Assembly: GCA_030248215.1 (NCBI GenBank) | Contig: JASANG010003379.1 | Location: forward strand, 124,001 to 188,000 | From: Enoplolaimus lenunculus | Lineage: Eukaryota; Nematoda; Enoplea; Enoplida; Thoracostomopsidae | Direction: 5' to 3' | DNA: 64,000 bases | In this document: positions 34,189 through 45,148 of the stretch, in pieces | Layout of the letters: each line of letters begins with the position of its first letter | Position numbering within the stretch: position 1 is the first letter of the stretch | Notes under the pieces: generated by a model | Database searches by the model: none | Seen by the model: the letters and a program-made list of their open reading frames with translations, nothing else | What the model was told of the DNA's origin: nothing | Position numbers and translations under genes: made by a program

Positions 34189-35327
34189 GGCCCGATGTCC
34201 CCATCGGGAGTTGCAGGATGCAACCCAAAGTAGTAATCAAAAAGATCAGGGTGAATCAGCAGATGTCACAGCACACAGCGACTCACTAGAGAGCGCCACG
34301 TGCATACATTAGCGACAGCCCCAAGCTAGGAGCCGTCTACACAGATTGTCTAGAACAAAAACATATCAAAACAAATACAGATTATCCACGAGCTACAAAT
34401 GCTCCGCAACCCAAAATGAGCAAAATTTGTATTTTTACAACTTAAAATAGATCAAACTATCCAAAGAAAAATTTGTTCACCAAATTTGTTACCAATTTCA
34501 TGCTAGCATAAATTTTCCGTACGAAACAATACTACCGCATTATTTCCAATCTACACCTTATCGGCATACAAGTAAGAATTACTAGTGACAAAACAAGTAC
34601 AATACGTACAAAAATTTCACAAGTCGTATACAAGTACCAAGTCGTATTATCGGAATAAATGTCGTTGTCGTAACTATTGCATCCACCAACTATGCTAACA
34701 CACTCCATCTCCTAATCACTCCATATATACCTCCATTTCATATTTACTGCTAATTTCACTTTCATTATTACTCCTTTTCCATTACAAAATACTAGTCTTC
34801 TTTCAAATAATCATTAGCCGTTGTAAAAATTTTCATCGCCGTGAAAGACCAATTCGTCGATACCAGCTGGATCACGAATACCCATTCGTTACATTATTGT
34901 CACATTATTGGAAGGAAATGTCATTGTAAAGATCACAAAAATGAATTACTATTGAAAATGTCATGATAAGAGCCATAGATATTAAAATTGTAAAAATTAT
35001 TTCCAGCCGGAATATAATGTCACATGGAATGTTGTAAAATATTATGAGCCATGTCCAAAAATAAGGTCTGAATAAAAGTTATGAATTATAGCATAATTAC
35101 ACATTATGATTATTATTATCAATAAATTATTGAATAAAAATACAGCCGTATTATTTATTGAGATAGATGTTATTGAAACTTATATTATGAAGGAATGATA
35201 CTATAAGCCAATAGTGTCATTAAGGCACATCGTATAAAGCACTAGTTATGCTGAGTAAATTATTGACCAGTCTTTCGAATCACAACCAAGTAAACGAAAA
35301 TTGTTCATTCATAGGGGATAAAATAGT
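34189..35327. other. Non-coding 3' stretch of the retrotransposon
   Basis: About 1.1 kb between the third ORF and the polypurine tract. It is AT-rich with many ATTAT/ATAAT words and shows no open frame with a recognisable motif. It would form the 3' untranslated part of the element's transcripts. Confidence 0.6.
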
Positions 35328-38300
35328 CTATTGCCGTGCGAACGGATTATCGAACTGGATATCCGCCGGTGGGTATCTTATGCAGTTTGGCGGCAACAAT
35401 TCAATCGCCATATTTACATCGAGTCCTTCGATATACGGATGTTGCCCCGTAAATATCTTTTCTATCACTTCTAACCAACTCGATCCTCCTTCCTCATACA
35501 GAAACCATAGCACGACTTCAGGCGGTGGAATTACATCGTTCGGCGATACTACATCCAAATCAGGATACGCCTCATCTCGTATTGTTGATGTTACCTGGTG
35601 ACACACTGATTGATACATCCGCATGTAATGTTTGTTAAGTGTCACCATCGTTGCGGTTACAGCGGGCACCTGCCGGTCCAACTGCGCCAAATATCTGCGC
35701 GCCGGAGTGACGTATATATGGTTCTGAACCGCGCGCCTGCATGCTTCCATCACCACAGCCACCCTTGTGTACTTCTCTCGCGCCGTTTCATACACATCAT
35801 AGCCAATGTCCCGCTCCAAGAATTCCCGCAACCGTTCCAATTCCGCCAACTTTGCTCTCCCCTGCGGCCACATTGCCTTCAACTTCCCTGTTCTGTGCAT
35901 CGTACAGTCCGTTATCGCCTGCTCCGTTCGTCTCTTTATTCTGTCCACGCCCATCAGAATCACTACTTCCTGTTCCGTCCTACGTAACACCTGAAAATTC
36001 GTACCGAGCTCTTTTGCCATTGTTAAACGAATCACGTGTGCCAACCGTCTCAGCATAATCATATACTGCGTCTGGGCTCCTTCAAATAAAAAGTTCTCTT
36101 GGCACCGTTCGAATAAATCAAGCCCGATATATTCCACCTCCGTAATTACTGAGACTAATGTCACTACCGCCACCTCCGCTTTTTGCCTCATAAATAACAC
36201 AATCCGCTTTTCCATCTGATTGATGTATCGTTTGAACGCGATAGCTACCGGTTCCTCGTGCAACGGTTGGTCTTGCATCCGAGTGAAGAATCGACACAAA
36301 GCCATGTGTCGAATAGGCAGCTGATGTGGTCGCATTGGCGGTTGGGCTCGCTTGAAATTTTCCATCTTGTCTCTGGCAATCGCTTCCGCTTGCTGTTGTC
36401 TTTCGAGTTCTCGTCTCTGAGCCCAATATTGTCGCTCCGCATCGATCGCCGGTCCCGCATCTCTGCCCATCTGCTGCCAATGATTGACCATGCGTTCATG
36501 AGCCACCGATAGTCTTTCTGCGGGTGTCACTGCTGGCGTTGGCGGACGTGGCTCTTCCGGTGGATGCGGACGCCGCTGTTCCCCGGCTGGTGAAACGCTA
36601 TGTACTGCCGATGTCGACGGTTGTGGTAACTGTTCATCTGTTACATGTGGTGGCGACGGCGACGGCATCGGTGTAGCACTTCGTCTTGATCTTTCACCGC
36701 GCGGATCCGATGTTCGTGGTGGTGATTTCATCAATTGAGGAACTTGTCGCATCGTAGCTGCTGCTTGATGAATATGCATCCCTGAAGGGGATCTCGGTGC
36801 ACCCGGTTGCTGCAATTCTGCTGATGCCGATCGACCACGTCCTCTCCCCACTGATCGTCCTCTGAGTTGCACCTCTGGTCTTTTTGGTGGTGCATAGTGC
36901 GGTTCGTCTTGTAATCTTGGTACGCGATCAAGAGGGCTCTCAGCAACTGCTTTGCTACGGCGTTCGTCACTTTCGCGGCGTATTCGCTCCTCGATTCGTT
37001 CCAACTGTTGCGCTTTCTGACGATCTCGCTCTTCTCTGTATCCTGACGGCTGTGACACTACCTCGGCTGGGGTCAGTGATCGCTCCGAAGTCGATGGTTT
37101 TGGTATTGTCACTGGCTGTTCGTCAGTTACTTGCTTCGCTACAGTTGTTACTGGCTTACCCACTGTGAGTTTCGGTAGAATTTCGAGTTGTTCGCTCGTC
37201 AACGGTCGTCCCAACGCTTCTGCAGAAGTCGTCGCCACTCGCTCTGATGTTGTCGGACGCCATTCCACTCGCAACACTGGCGTATCTATCTGTTCGCCCG
37301 CCTCAATGATTACGCGCGTCTTGTTCCCAGCGACAGGTTGCTGTTGCTGGCTTTGCTCCGGCTCATCCATCGTCACGTCTGTCACCTGTGCTGCAGCCGC
37401 CGCTACTGCTTCTCGTACTGACACCGTCTCACTCGATGTTGACTTTTCTTCACTTGTTGACGACTTTTCAGCTAAAAATGTCGCTTTCGCCATCATCCAT
37501 TGTTCCCATATCGTGGTTCGAAACGTCGGATTGTCATGCATCGCTAACTTGGCGCCCACCTCTAATAATTGCGGGTCAGCGTTGGATCGTAAATACTGCA
37601 GATATTCTTCTATCGTCGGCACGCCAGGTATCCGCAATCGTTCGAGTTCCACCGACAACCGCTTCTGACTGATGTCATCGCGCAATCGTTGCTCCACTGC
37701 GTCGAGCACTACTTCCTTTGCCACCGCCGAGGCTGATGTTACTTCGTCTGCGACTGATTCCGTTACCATCGGTTCCACCGATATTGCCGATACTACTGCA
37801 TCGTCGACCACTGCTTGTGCCTCGACTTGTTTAGTCTGCGATCGCGTCTTCCGTTGTACCTCGGGTTGCGGTTGCGCTGGTGTTTTGCGTCGTGGTGTCG
37901 CTTTTGCTTTTGTCGCACGGCTTCGCTGACGTGATCTCGATGTTTGTCGAAGCGGCATCTGCTGTTGCGCTTGCTCTGGTATCTGTTCCTGAACCGGCTC
38001 CGCTGGCGGGATCAATCGTGACCTCGTAGGAACGTTCGGATCGTCGCGTTGTCGCGGTGGACGCGGCGCCACTTGTGCATCCGCCTCTTGTTGAGCCAAC
38101 TGCCGTTGCTGCTCTATTTCCCGCTGTCGTTCGACCAGTTCCGTCGCTGTCAACAATATTAGACGGGTGAATCCCACTGATTGAGGCGACAAATTTGGTT
38201 CGCGGACTGCATGCATTACCGATGGATATCCTTGATACGGCCACGACACTCGCATATCCGGCAACCACTCGATATAGTCCGCATAATGACGTATCGTTTG

Positions 38301-41300
38301 TCGCATTTGTGTTATTGTACTGACTTTATACCATACTCGCGTTCCGGCTGGGACCGAGTCTACCGTTGTTCGCATTGCTCGTTCATCTTCTTTTTGATAG
38401 TCTATGGTGCTCAATTGCCTAAATCCTGTTCTCACCGGGGCTGTTATAGGTTGTAAGGGGCGATTATGTAAGTCATGAGCATCGTCCATTTTCAAATTAT
38501 TCGGGATTGGTGGAGTTTCTGATATCGGTTCATAAAGTTGAAAGCCATAAACTTTATAATAAATGTTTTGATTACCTTCAGTTCGATGGATAGACACCCA
38601 CTCGAAAACGCCATTGTCACGCAAATTCGATACTTTCGGGGCCAAGGTGTCTGACATGTTGTAATACACGGGCATTGGAGCTGTTGGATCAGACATTGCA
38701 GGAGTATCGCCGCAGTGAAAATCACCGTGGCACGGATACCCTGCGTGGAAGGCGCAGAGCGGCGCTCCACAAATCACGCAAGCTGTGCATCGAGCTCGAT
38801 CGCACACGTATCGTAGAACTGATTGCGACGGTGTTCGTACCCAGTGTCCGACGTTGCATGGTCCTATCGCTGCACATGGATGCTCCGGTGTTGACCACGC
38901 CTGCACATGTGTGAGACAATACGGTCGGCCACATCCATTCGAACACAGCGCATGCGCCTTTGATGTACATGACCACACACGACAGTCCTCACTACGAGAT
39001 GGTGGCATTAGGTGGGTACGATCAATGTAACGTAGCGGTCTTGTAAAGACTGTTTCGTCATACGTAAGAGGGTCGAGTATCTTTATTGTATTGAGTGCCC
39101 GTTGCGTCGCCAAGTCTGGAGCACGCACTTGATCGTGAATTACTTGTTCGCTGTAATGGACCGGAACCTGGCAAGGTTCGCGCGCTACTCTCCATACGTT
39201 CGGGTCCGGTTGTTGGTACACTCGCTCGATAAATCGGCTGCGTCCTCTCACGTTCCACAGCGCTGCTTGCTGACTTGTCAGTCCTACTTCCACCGAAACG
39301 TCACATTCTGCCGCGTATGACGACGTGTACAGCCTGCCCGATAGCTGATCGGCCAACGTCCGTGTTAACGCACATTCTTCCGCCCGAGCTGCCGCTCGGG
39401 TGGCTGCCTTCACTACATCTGCCGCTGTCAAATGTACTTCTCTATTGTTTTGAGCCGTATGATAGATCTTGACTGTTTCGTCCCCAACTCGCAAAACTGG
39501 CATTACTGGGACGACTTGATGATACGTCAGCGGGGCTCGTGTTGTTTGGATTTGCGATTCTTGTTCTTGTACTTGATCTCGTATTTCTTCCTTGACAGCC
39601 TGTTGATTTTGTTTCTCTTGTTGCTGCTGTACTTGCCATTGATTTTGTTGTTCTTGTTGTCGTTGTATCTGTTGTTGTTGCATCTGATGTTGCACCTGGA
39701 CCTGCTGCTGCTGGTGCTGCTTACTTTGCTGTTGTTGTAATTGTTGCAACTGTTGACTTTGTAATTGATTAAGTTGTTGTTGCAATTGTTGGAGCTGCTG
39801 CTCATCCGTCATTTCTGTTTCCATTTGTAATTTTGCCATCAATTCGGATTGTCTGTCGATTTGTGCATCGATATCGACTGCTCGATGTTCAATACCGGGT
39901 GGTGGGTGCGACGACAGCTGTTGTTGCACGATTGACGTCCATTTTTCTGACGGTGTACTTGCTGGTCCTGTTCGCCGCAGCACCATTTCCGCTACTTGTT
40001 CGACAATTTCTTGCGCATGCGAAGTTGTTGTGACATCGTCCACTTGCGCCACCGGTGCAGTTGTTGTCGTTGTTCGATCTTGTATAATCTGCTGTGCTGC
40101 CGCATACGCAGGTATTGGTTGCACTCCCGGACGACCACGGCCTAGGCCCATAATCACCGGGGAAGATGCCTTGGATGGTAACGACTCTACCACTGGTGGT
40201 CGCGCAATCGCTTCGATCTGTGACGCCGTCGGTCCAAGTGTAAGTGATGGTTGCGCCATATCATCTTCATGATTAGTGTCCTCGCTTCGCAGCCATCCTT
40301 TCGTAGCCATGATGTAGTTGGCGTCTGCTTCCGCGAATGACATGAGCCAACGTTCTGCCACCGTCAAATAGTCGGCTCCCGCATGATCGACTACCGTCGC
40401 ACGCGCATAGTCTTCATCCGTTGGTGTTAACATTGACGGCCAAATGAAAATTCGTGGATAATTGTCATTAATTCCGATATTGATCGCCTTTGTTTCTTGG
40501 ATCATGTCGAAAAATTCGTGCAGAAATTTCTCTTCTTTCAACCATTTATCGTAATGATACGTTATTTGAATCATTGTTTGCGCATGATGTTTTCGTAATT
40601 TTGCTTGAATAAATTGCAGGAGCTGCTGCTCTGATGCTAATCGTTGTGTTGTTGATTGTTCCAATGCCAAAACTGTGACAATGTCTATCAAATTGACGTC
40701 CAGCGCCATATACTCGACCAATTGCACAGCTGTGATTGTCGTATACGTTGGATTCTTTCGCGGACCTTCTTGTACTGTAACATCGTCACCGTAGATCTTC
40801 AATAGCGCTGCACCAGTGGGTCTAATGTTTGGTCGCGACCATTTGAACACGTATTCGTGTGCGTCTTTGAGTCCCAACGGAACCTGGGCCCAAGACATGG
40901 CAGCCGCAATGTCTCTCGCTTCGATCCAGTCTACTGGCGGTGATGCTACGTCAAAGTCTTTTCCGTGTATTGCTTGATGTTGAGTTATAGTATTAATGTC
41001 ATCTTTCTTCGACCAACATAGTTTATAAATTTTCGGATCTTTTAGAAAATCCACCACGGCTGTGGGGATCTCACCTTGTGTTGCCACTAGATCGACAATG
41101 ACACAACATTTTTCCCACGACTGGATTTGTATGTATCGCAATTCACGTTCGTAGGCCCCATCCTTTGTACACCAATTTTTCTTCGTGTATGGCGATTGTT
41201 GCATGTACCCGCCGATGAACGGATGCACGTCGACACGGTCTGTGCTTGCCAACACATACCCAACCGTAAGCGCCTTGTTACCATTGAACAGTGCCTCGCG

Positions 41301-41538
41301 TTGTGCTGGCGTCATATTCCACCATTCTGTGTCCACGGCAAAAAGGTTCGTTTGCGAGTTCGTTCGTAGATGTTGGATCGCCAATTCTGCTTCTTCAGCT
41401 GTTCGCGTGACTACCGCCAAACGAGGCCTGCCAGCGTGAAGATCGGTGATTGTTTGATACAAATTGACTGCGCGCTGCTGCGTGTTGTCGTCTTGTGGCA
41501 CATTCATTTCTCGTTCCTTTTTCCTTTGTGCACGAGTT
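35328..41538 (-). CDS. Retrotransposon ORF3: RNase D-like 3'-5' exonuclease with zinc and coiled regions
   Basis: About 2,059 codons from the ATG at 41,507; the frame is open up to a good splice acceptor (TTACTTCAG, exon start 41,538). Residues about 54-285 resemble DEDDy 3'-5' exonucleases (RNase D, WRN, MUT-7 type). Motif I is LFAVDTEWW (D59, E61), motif II KLCWSKKDDINTI (D169/D170) and motif III VEYMALDVNLI (Y266, D270); ARDIAAAMSW and PLGLKDAHEYV lie between II and III. Next come a Gln-rich stretch (about 560-640) and a region with 14 Cys at about 842-932, with two C-x(2,3)-C-x4-C-x2-H units. A long Pro/Arg/Ser/Gln-rich middle follows, then a mostly helical end (about 1,700-2,059) of unknown fold. 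No signal peptide or membrane segment is seen, so it is not an envelope protein although it has the env position. Confidence 0.85.
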
Positions 41539-41596
41539 CTGAAGTAACTCCAACAATAATAACATACTGATTACCCAAAATATATAAAACATCCAG

Positions 41597-44500
41597 CTAT
41601 TTCAAGTGAAAATTGTTACCTCTGCACTGTGGGCAGTACCAAGGTTCATTTTCAGGATAATTCGCAGGGAAATTAACACATTCGAAATGGAACCATCTAG
41701 CTGGAGTATGTTCCTTATTATCACATTCGACCCAATTTTGGATTTTTCCTATTGCTATATGCTCTTTCTTACATAAGTAACAAGTAGATTCCGTAGATTC
41801 CGTTTGAGACCTTTGTCTCCGTAATTTTAGATAGAACAAAAATTCTTGCTCTGTTCCGGAATATTTCTTACAATAATTACGATGTCTTATTTTTCGATTT
41901 CGGCCGGGTTTATCCAAAAGACATAATGTTAAATTATCATCGTTCACTGCTACAACTCGGTATAATCCGTTAAATTTAGGTGCTAACCGCGCTACATGTG
42001 TTTTAGATGCTAGGGCTGTTTCGGTACGACACCATACCAAATCATGCAATTTTATTGTGTCGCCTTGTGACTTAGACACTTTCTTATCATAATTACATTT
42101 TTGAATTTGCCTTTTTCTATCCATGGTTTCGGAAACTTTTAGCCAAAGTTCCGACAAAATTTCCGGTATGCGCTGTATATGCTGTTGTAATGTTTGTGAC
42201 TCAAATTGCGGATTCAGTCGTGTTTCTATTGGTAAGAATAGATCTCTGCCGAGATTTATAAATGCCGGCGTTTGTCCGGTTGTATCATGCGGTATACTCC
42301 GATAATAATGGAGGACGGCGGGAAGCAAACGGTCCCAATCCCTAGGGTCCTCGTCACTTAAAATATTAAGATGTTCCTTTATAACTCTTTGAAATCGTTC
42401 CACTTGGCCATTTGCTTGATGATGGTAGGGGCTACAAGCTTGTACCTCTATTCCTAATTTCTGCATTGTAGCTAAAAAGTGTGCCGATTTAAAACATGAT
42501 CCTTGGTCCGTTATTAGCTTTTGGACCTGGCCACCCCATCGGTAAATAACATTCTCTAAAAACGCCTCTAATACCGATACACTTCTTGCATTCGGAAGGG
42601 GTACCGCCTCCGGCCACTTACTAAAATAGTCGATAAAACAAGCGATGTAAAGGTTACCCTTTTGAGATGGATTTGGAAAGGGGCCAATGAGATCGGCTCC
42701 CACGAGACGCCAAGGGCCCATTGGGATTTGAACAAATTTCATAGGTACACGAGTATTCGGCCCCTCACGAAATTTAGCACATGGAATACATTTTTCACAA
42801 AATTGCTTAATATCAGTTAACATATTAGGCCAGAAAAACCGTCTTTTTACTAGGGTAGCTGTGCGAATAAAACTTGGATGAGATCCTTCGATGTTATGGA
42901 TGGATGTTAAGATTTCATTTCTCATGGTCTGGGGTACTACTAATTGTACTACCGTAGTTTCTTTATTATTTTTAGATTTTTCATCTGCAAAGTGATACAA
43001 GATACCGTTATTAACGAAATAGTCTTCGTGATGTTTTGTTATCCAACGTATTTGACCCGGGGGAATCTCCAGCTTAACCGTATAAATGCTCTTATAGGCA
43101 ATCATTGCCGCTATTGCTTCGTCCGCCTGTTGCTCCTCCCTTATGCGATCTATTTCTACCGGAGCAGAATAGTCTCGCACCTCAGGAGAGCGGGGACTGA
43201 TAGCGCATTGCGTATCCACCGCCGACTGCCTAATTATGTGAGTATCATTTAACGGCTCTGCTGGAGTACTTTGAGTTTGTGGAGCTGATATAATAGGGTG
43301 TTGCCCTCCAGCCGGAGAACAACCTTCGGTATCTGATTTTGATAAATTATCCGGTGCATTATTTACGCTTGGGGCATCTACCGATGGCTCCACATGTGGG
43401 GGTCGTGAAGACTGATTGTTTCGTGTTTGAGATCTAGTTATGATATTAACCCAATTTTCACATGCCTTAATTTCATTAGTTGGATATATATTTCTATCCG
43501 GTACATCCTCAGACGGTGTGAATGCTGCTTGCGATTGTGCAGCTTTTTCATCATCGGGTGTAACGTCTAAGAAAGGGGGACGACTTAACGCATCAACATG
43601 TTCCATTTTAGGGCCAGGCCTATATGTCACCTTAAAATTATAGTCTTGAATCGCCATTGCCATGCGGAAAAGCCTCTTTGGTAACTTAGCCAGGTCACTT
43701 TTACCTCCTAGTATGTATGACAACGCCTCATGGTCAGTATAAATTTGGACAAAATTGCCTACTAAATATTGTCGATACTGATGCAATGCTATTGTTATTG
43801 CTAAGCATTCCTTCTCGGTAATTGAGTAATTAGCTTGAGCGGGGGTGAATTTCTTACCGCCATAGGAAATCACTCGTGCGTTTTTATTTTCATCCTCTTG
43901 CATTAATATATTACCTACTCCGTACTTACTAGCATCAGTGTATAATATATATTCACGTTTGTCTAAGTTAGGGTACATTAGAATTGGAGTTGTTGATAAC
44001 TTCGTTTTCATTGTGTTGAATGCTTCTTGACATTCCGTGGACCACAGCCGTGGCCACGATACACGCGCCTGGGTTTGTTTGGTCAATTCATGAAGTGGAG
44101 CCGCTACAATATAATAGTTCTCCACGAAACGACGATAATAGCCACATAACCCTAAGAAGCGTCGCACTTCTTTGCGATTCCGAAGCCTCGGGACCGCCCG
44201 AATTTTATCTATTTTTGCTTGATCCACCTTTATTCCTTCCCGAGTCACTATGTGTCCCAAGAATTCGATTTCCCGTCGTGCAATCATGCACTTTTTACCT
44301 TTGAGTTTGAGGTCTGCTGCTTTTAGTCTTTCCCAAACACATTTAAGATCGTATATGTGAGACCAAAATTCCTTGGAGAAAACCACAATATCATCAATAA
44401 AACACAAGCAACAGTCACCCAATAACCCCGTTAGCTCCTTTGTCATGATTCGCTGAAAGGTTGCTGGGGCATTAGTTAAACCAAACGGCATTCGCCGAAA

Positions 44501-45079
44501 TTGGAATAGGCCCTCATGGGTTATGAATGCTGTTTTCTCTACGTCCTCTTCAGCCACCGGTATTTGCCAATACCCGGAGAGGGCGTCCATTGATGTAAAA
44601 TATTTTGATCCTCCAAGTGAATCGAGTGTATCGTCTATTCGTGGCAGCGGATAGGCATCCTTTTTCGTGAGATCATTAACTTTTCTGTAATCGACACAAA
44701 AACGTTGCGTTCCGTCTTTCTTTTTGGTCATCACGACTGGACTTGCCCATGGGCTTTCGGATCGTTCGATTACACCACTTGCTAGCATTTCTTTCACATG
44801 TTGTGATATCAATACCCTATCTCGGATTGCATTTCGATATAATTTTTGACGTACCGGTTTTGCATTGCCGGTTTCAATTCTATGAACCGCTTGTTTATAG
44901 CATCCCAATTTGCCTTTACTATCGACAAATAGCTCGCGAAATTGATCCAATGCAACATGCATATACTGCTTTTGTTCATCCGTCAAGTCCGCTTGATCTA
45001 ACGTTAAACCCGTTAATGGCTCACTATTGTACTGCTTATTTGTATATAATTTCATTATATAATTTTTATAAGCTTCCAC
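41597..45079 (-). CDS. Retrotransposon pol: reverse transcriptase, RNase H, integrase, PHD-like finger
   Basis: About 1,160 codons. Reverse transcriptase motifs include YFTSMDALSGYWQI, RRMPFGLTNAPATFQ and the catalytic FIDDIVVFS (residues 227-235). RNase H follows with YTDASKYGVG (D381) and YTDHEALSYI. The integrase has the H-x4-H/C-x2-C zinc site (SIHNIEGSH, then CEKCIPC), the core with GADLIGPF, TDQGSCF and NGQVERF (D, D, E), and a C-terminal part. The last ~60 residues have CYLCKKEH, VECDNKEH, WFHFECVNF and WYCPQC in C4HC3 order, as in a PHD finger, where many Gypsy elements have a chromodomain. The frame is in register with gag upstream, consistent with stop-codon read-through as used by some retroviruses. 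Confidence 0.95.
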   Translation of the reverse strand: MEAYKNYIMKLYTNKQYNSEPLTGLTLDQADLTDEQKQYMHVALDQFRELFVDSKGKLGCYKQAVHRIETGNAKPVRQKLYRNAIRDRVLISQHVKEMLASGVIERSESPWASPVVMTKKKDGTQRFCVDYRKVNDLTKKDAYPLPRIDDTLDSLGGSKYFTSMDALSGYWQIPVAEEDVEKTAFITHEGLFQFRRMPFGLTNAPATFQRIMTKELTGLLGDCCLCFIDDIVVFSKEFWSHIYDLKCVWERLKAADLKLKGKKCMIARREIEFLGHIVTREGIKVDQAKIDKIRAVPRLRNRKEVRRFLGLCGYYRRFVENYYIVAAPLHELTKQTQARVSWPRLWSTECQEAFNTMKTKLSTTPILMYPNLDKREYILYTDASKYGVGNILMQEDENKNARVISYGGKKFTPAQANYSITEKECLAITIALHQYRQYLVGNFVQIYTDHEALSYILGGKSDLAKLPKRLFRMAMAIQDYNFKVTYRPGPKMEHVDALSRPPFLDVTPDDEKAAQSQAAFTPSEDVPDRNIYPTNEIKACENWVNIITRSQTRNNQSSRPPHVEPSVDAPSVNNAPDNLSKSDTEGCSPAGGQHPIISAPQTQSTPAEPLNDTHIIRQSAVDTQCAISPRSPEVRDYSAPVEIDRIREEQQADEAIAAMIAYKSIYTVKLEIPPGQIRWITKHHEDYFVNNGILYHFADEKSKNNKETTVVQLVVPQTMRNEILTSIHNIEGSHPSFIRTATLVKRRFFWPNMLTDIKQFCEKCIPCAKFREGPNTRVPMKFVQIPMGPWRLVGADLIGPFPNPSQKGNLYIACFIDYFSKWPEAVPLPNARSVSVLEAFLENVIYRWGGQVQKLITDQGSCFKSAHFLATMQKLGIEVQACSPYHHQANGQVERFQRVIKEHLNILSDEDPRDWDRLLPAVLHYYRSIPHDTTGQTPAFINLGRDLFLPIETRLNPQFESQTLQQHIQRIPEILSELWLKVSETMDRKRQIQKCNYDKKVSKSQGDTIKLHDLVWCRTETALASKTHVARLAPKFNGLYRVVAVNDDNLTLCLLDKPGRNRKIRHRNYCKKYSGTEQEFLFYLKLRRQRSQTESTESTCYLCKKEHIAIGKIQNWVECDNKEHTPARWFHFECVNFPANYPENEPWYCPQCRGNNFHLK

Positions 45080-45148
45080 CAGCTGGGGAAGTTTTTGCTT
45101 ATCACGATATTGTAATTCCAGCTTGGACTTGACTACGCTGCCGTATAG

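Noticed and set aside
35328-41507. Reading ORF3 as an envelope gene because of its position
   Set aside because: No signal peptide, membrane anchor or fusion peptide is visible; the N-terminus is a DEDDy exonuclease.
35248-41570. Many plus-strand frames of 60-170 codons opposite ORF3
   Set aside because: They are shadows of the GC-rich minus-strand ORF and show no motifs.
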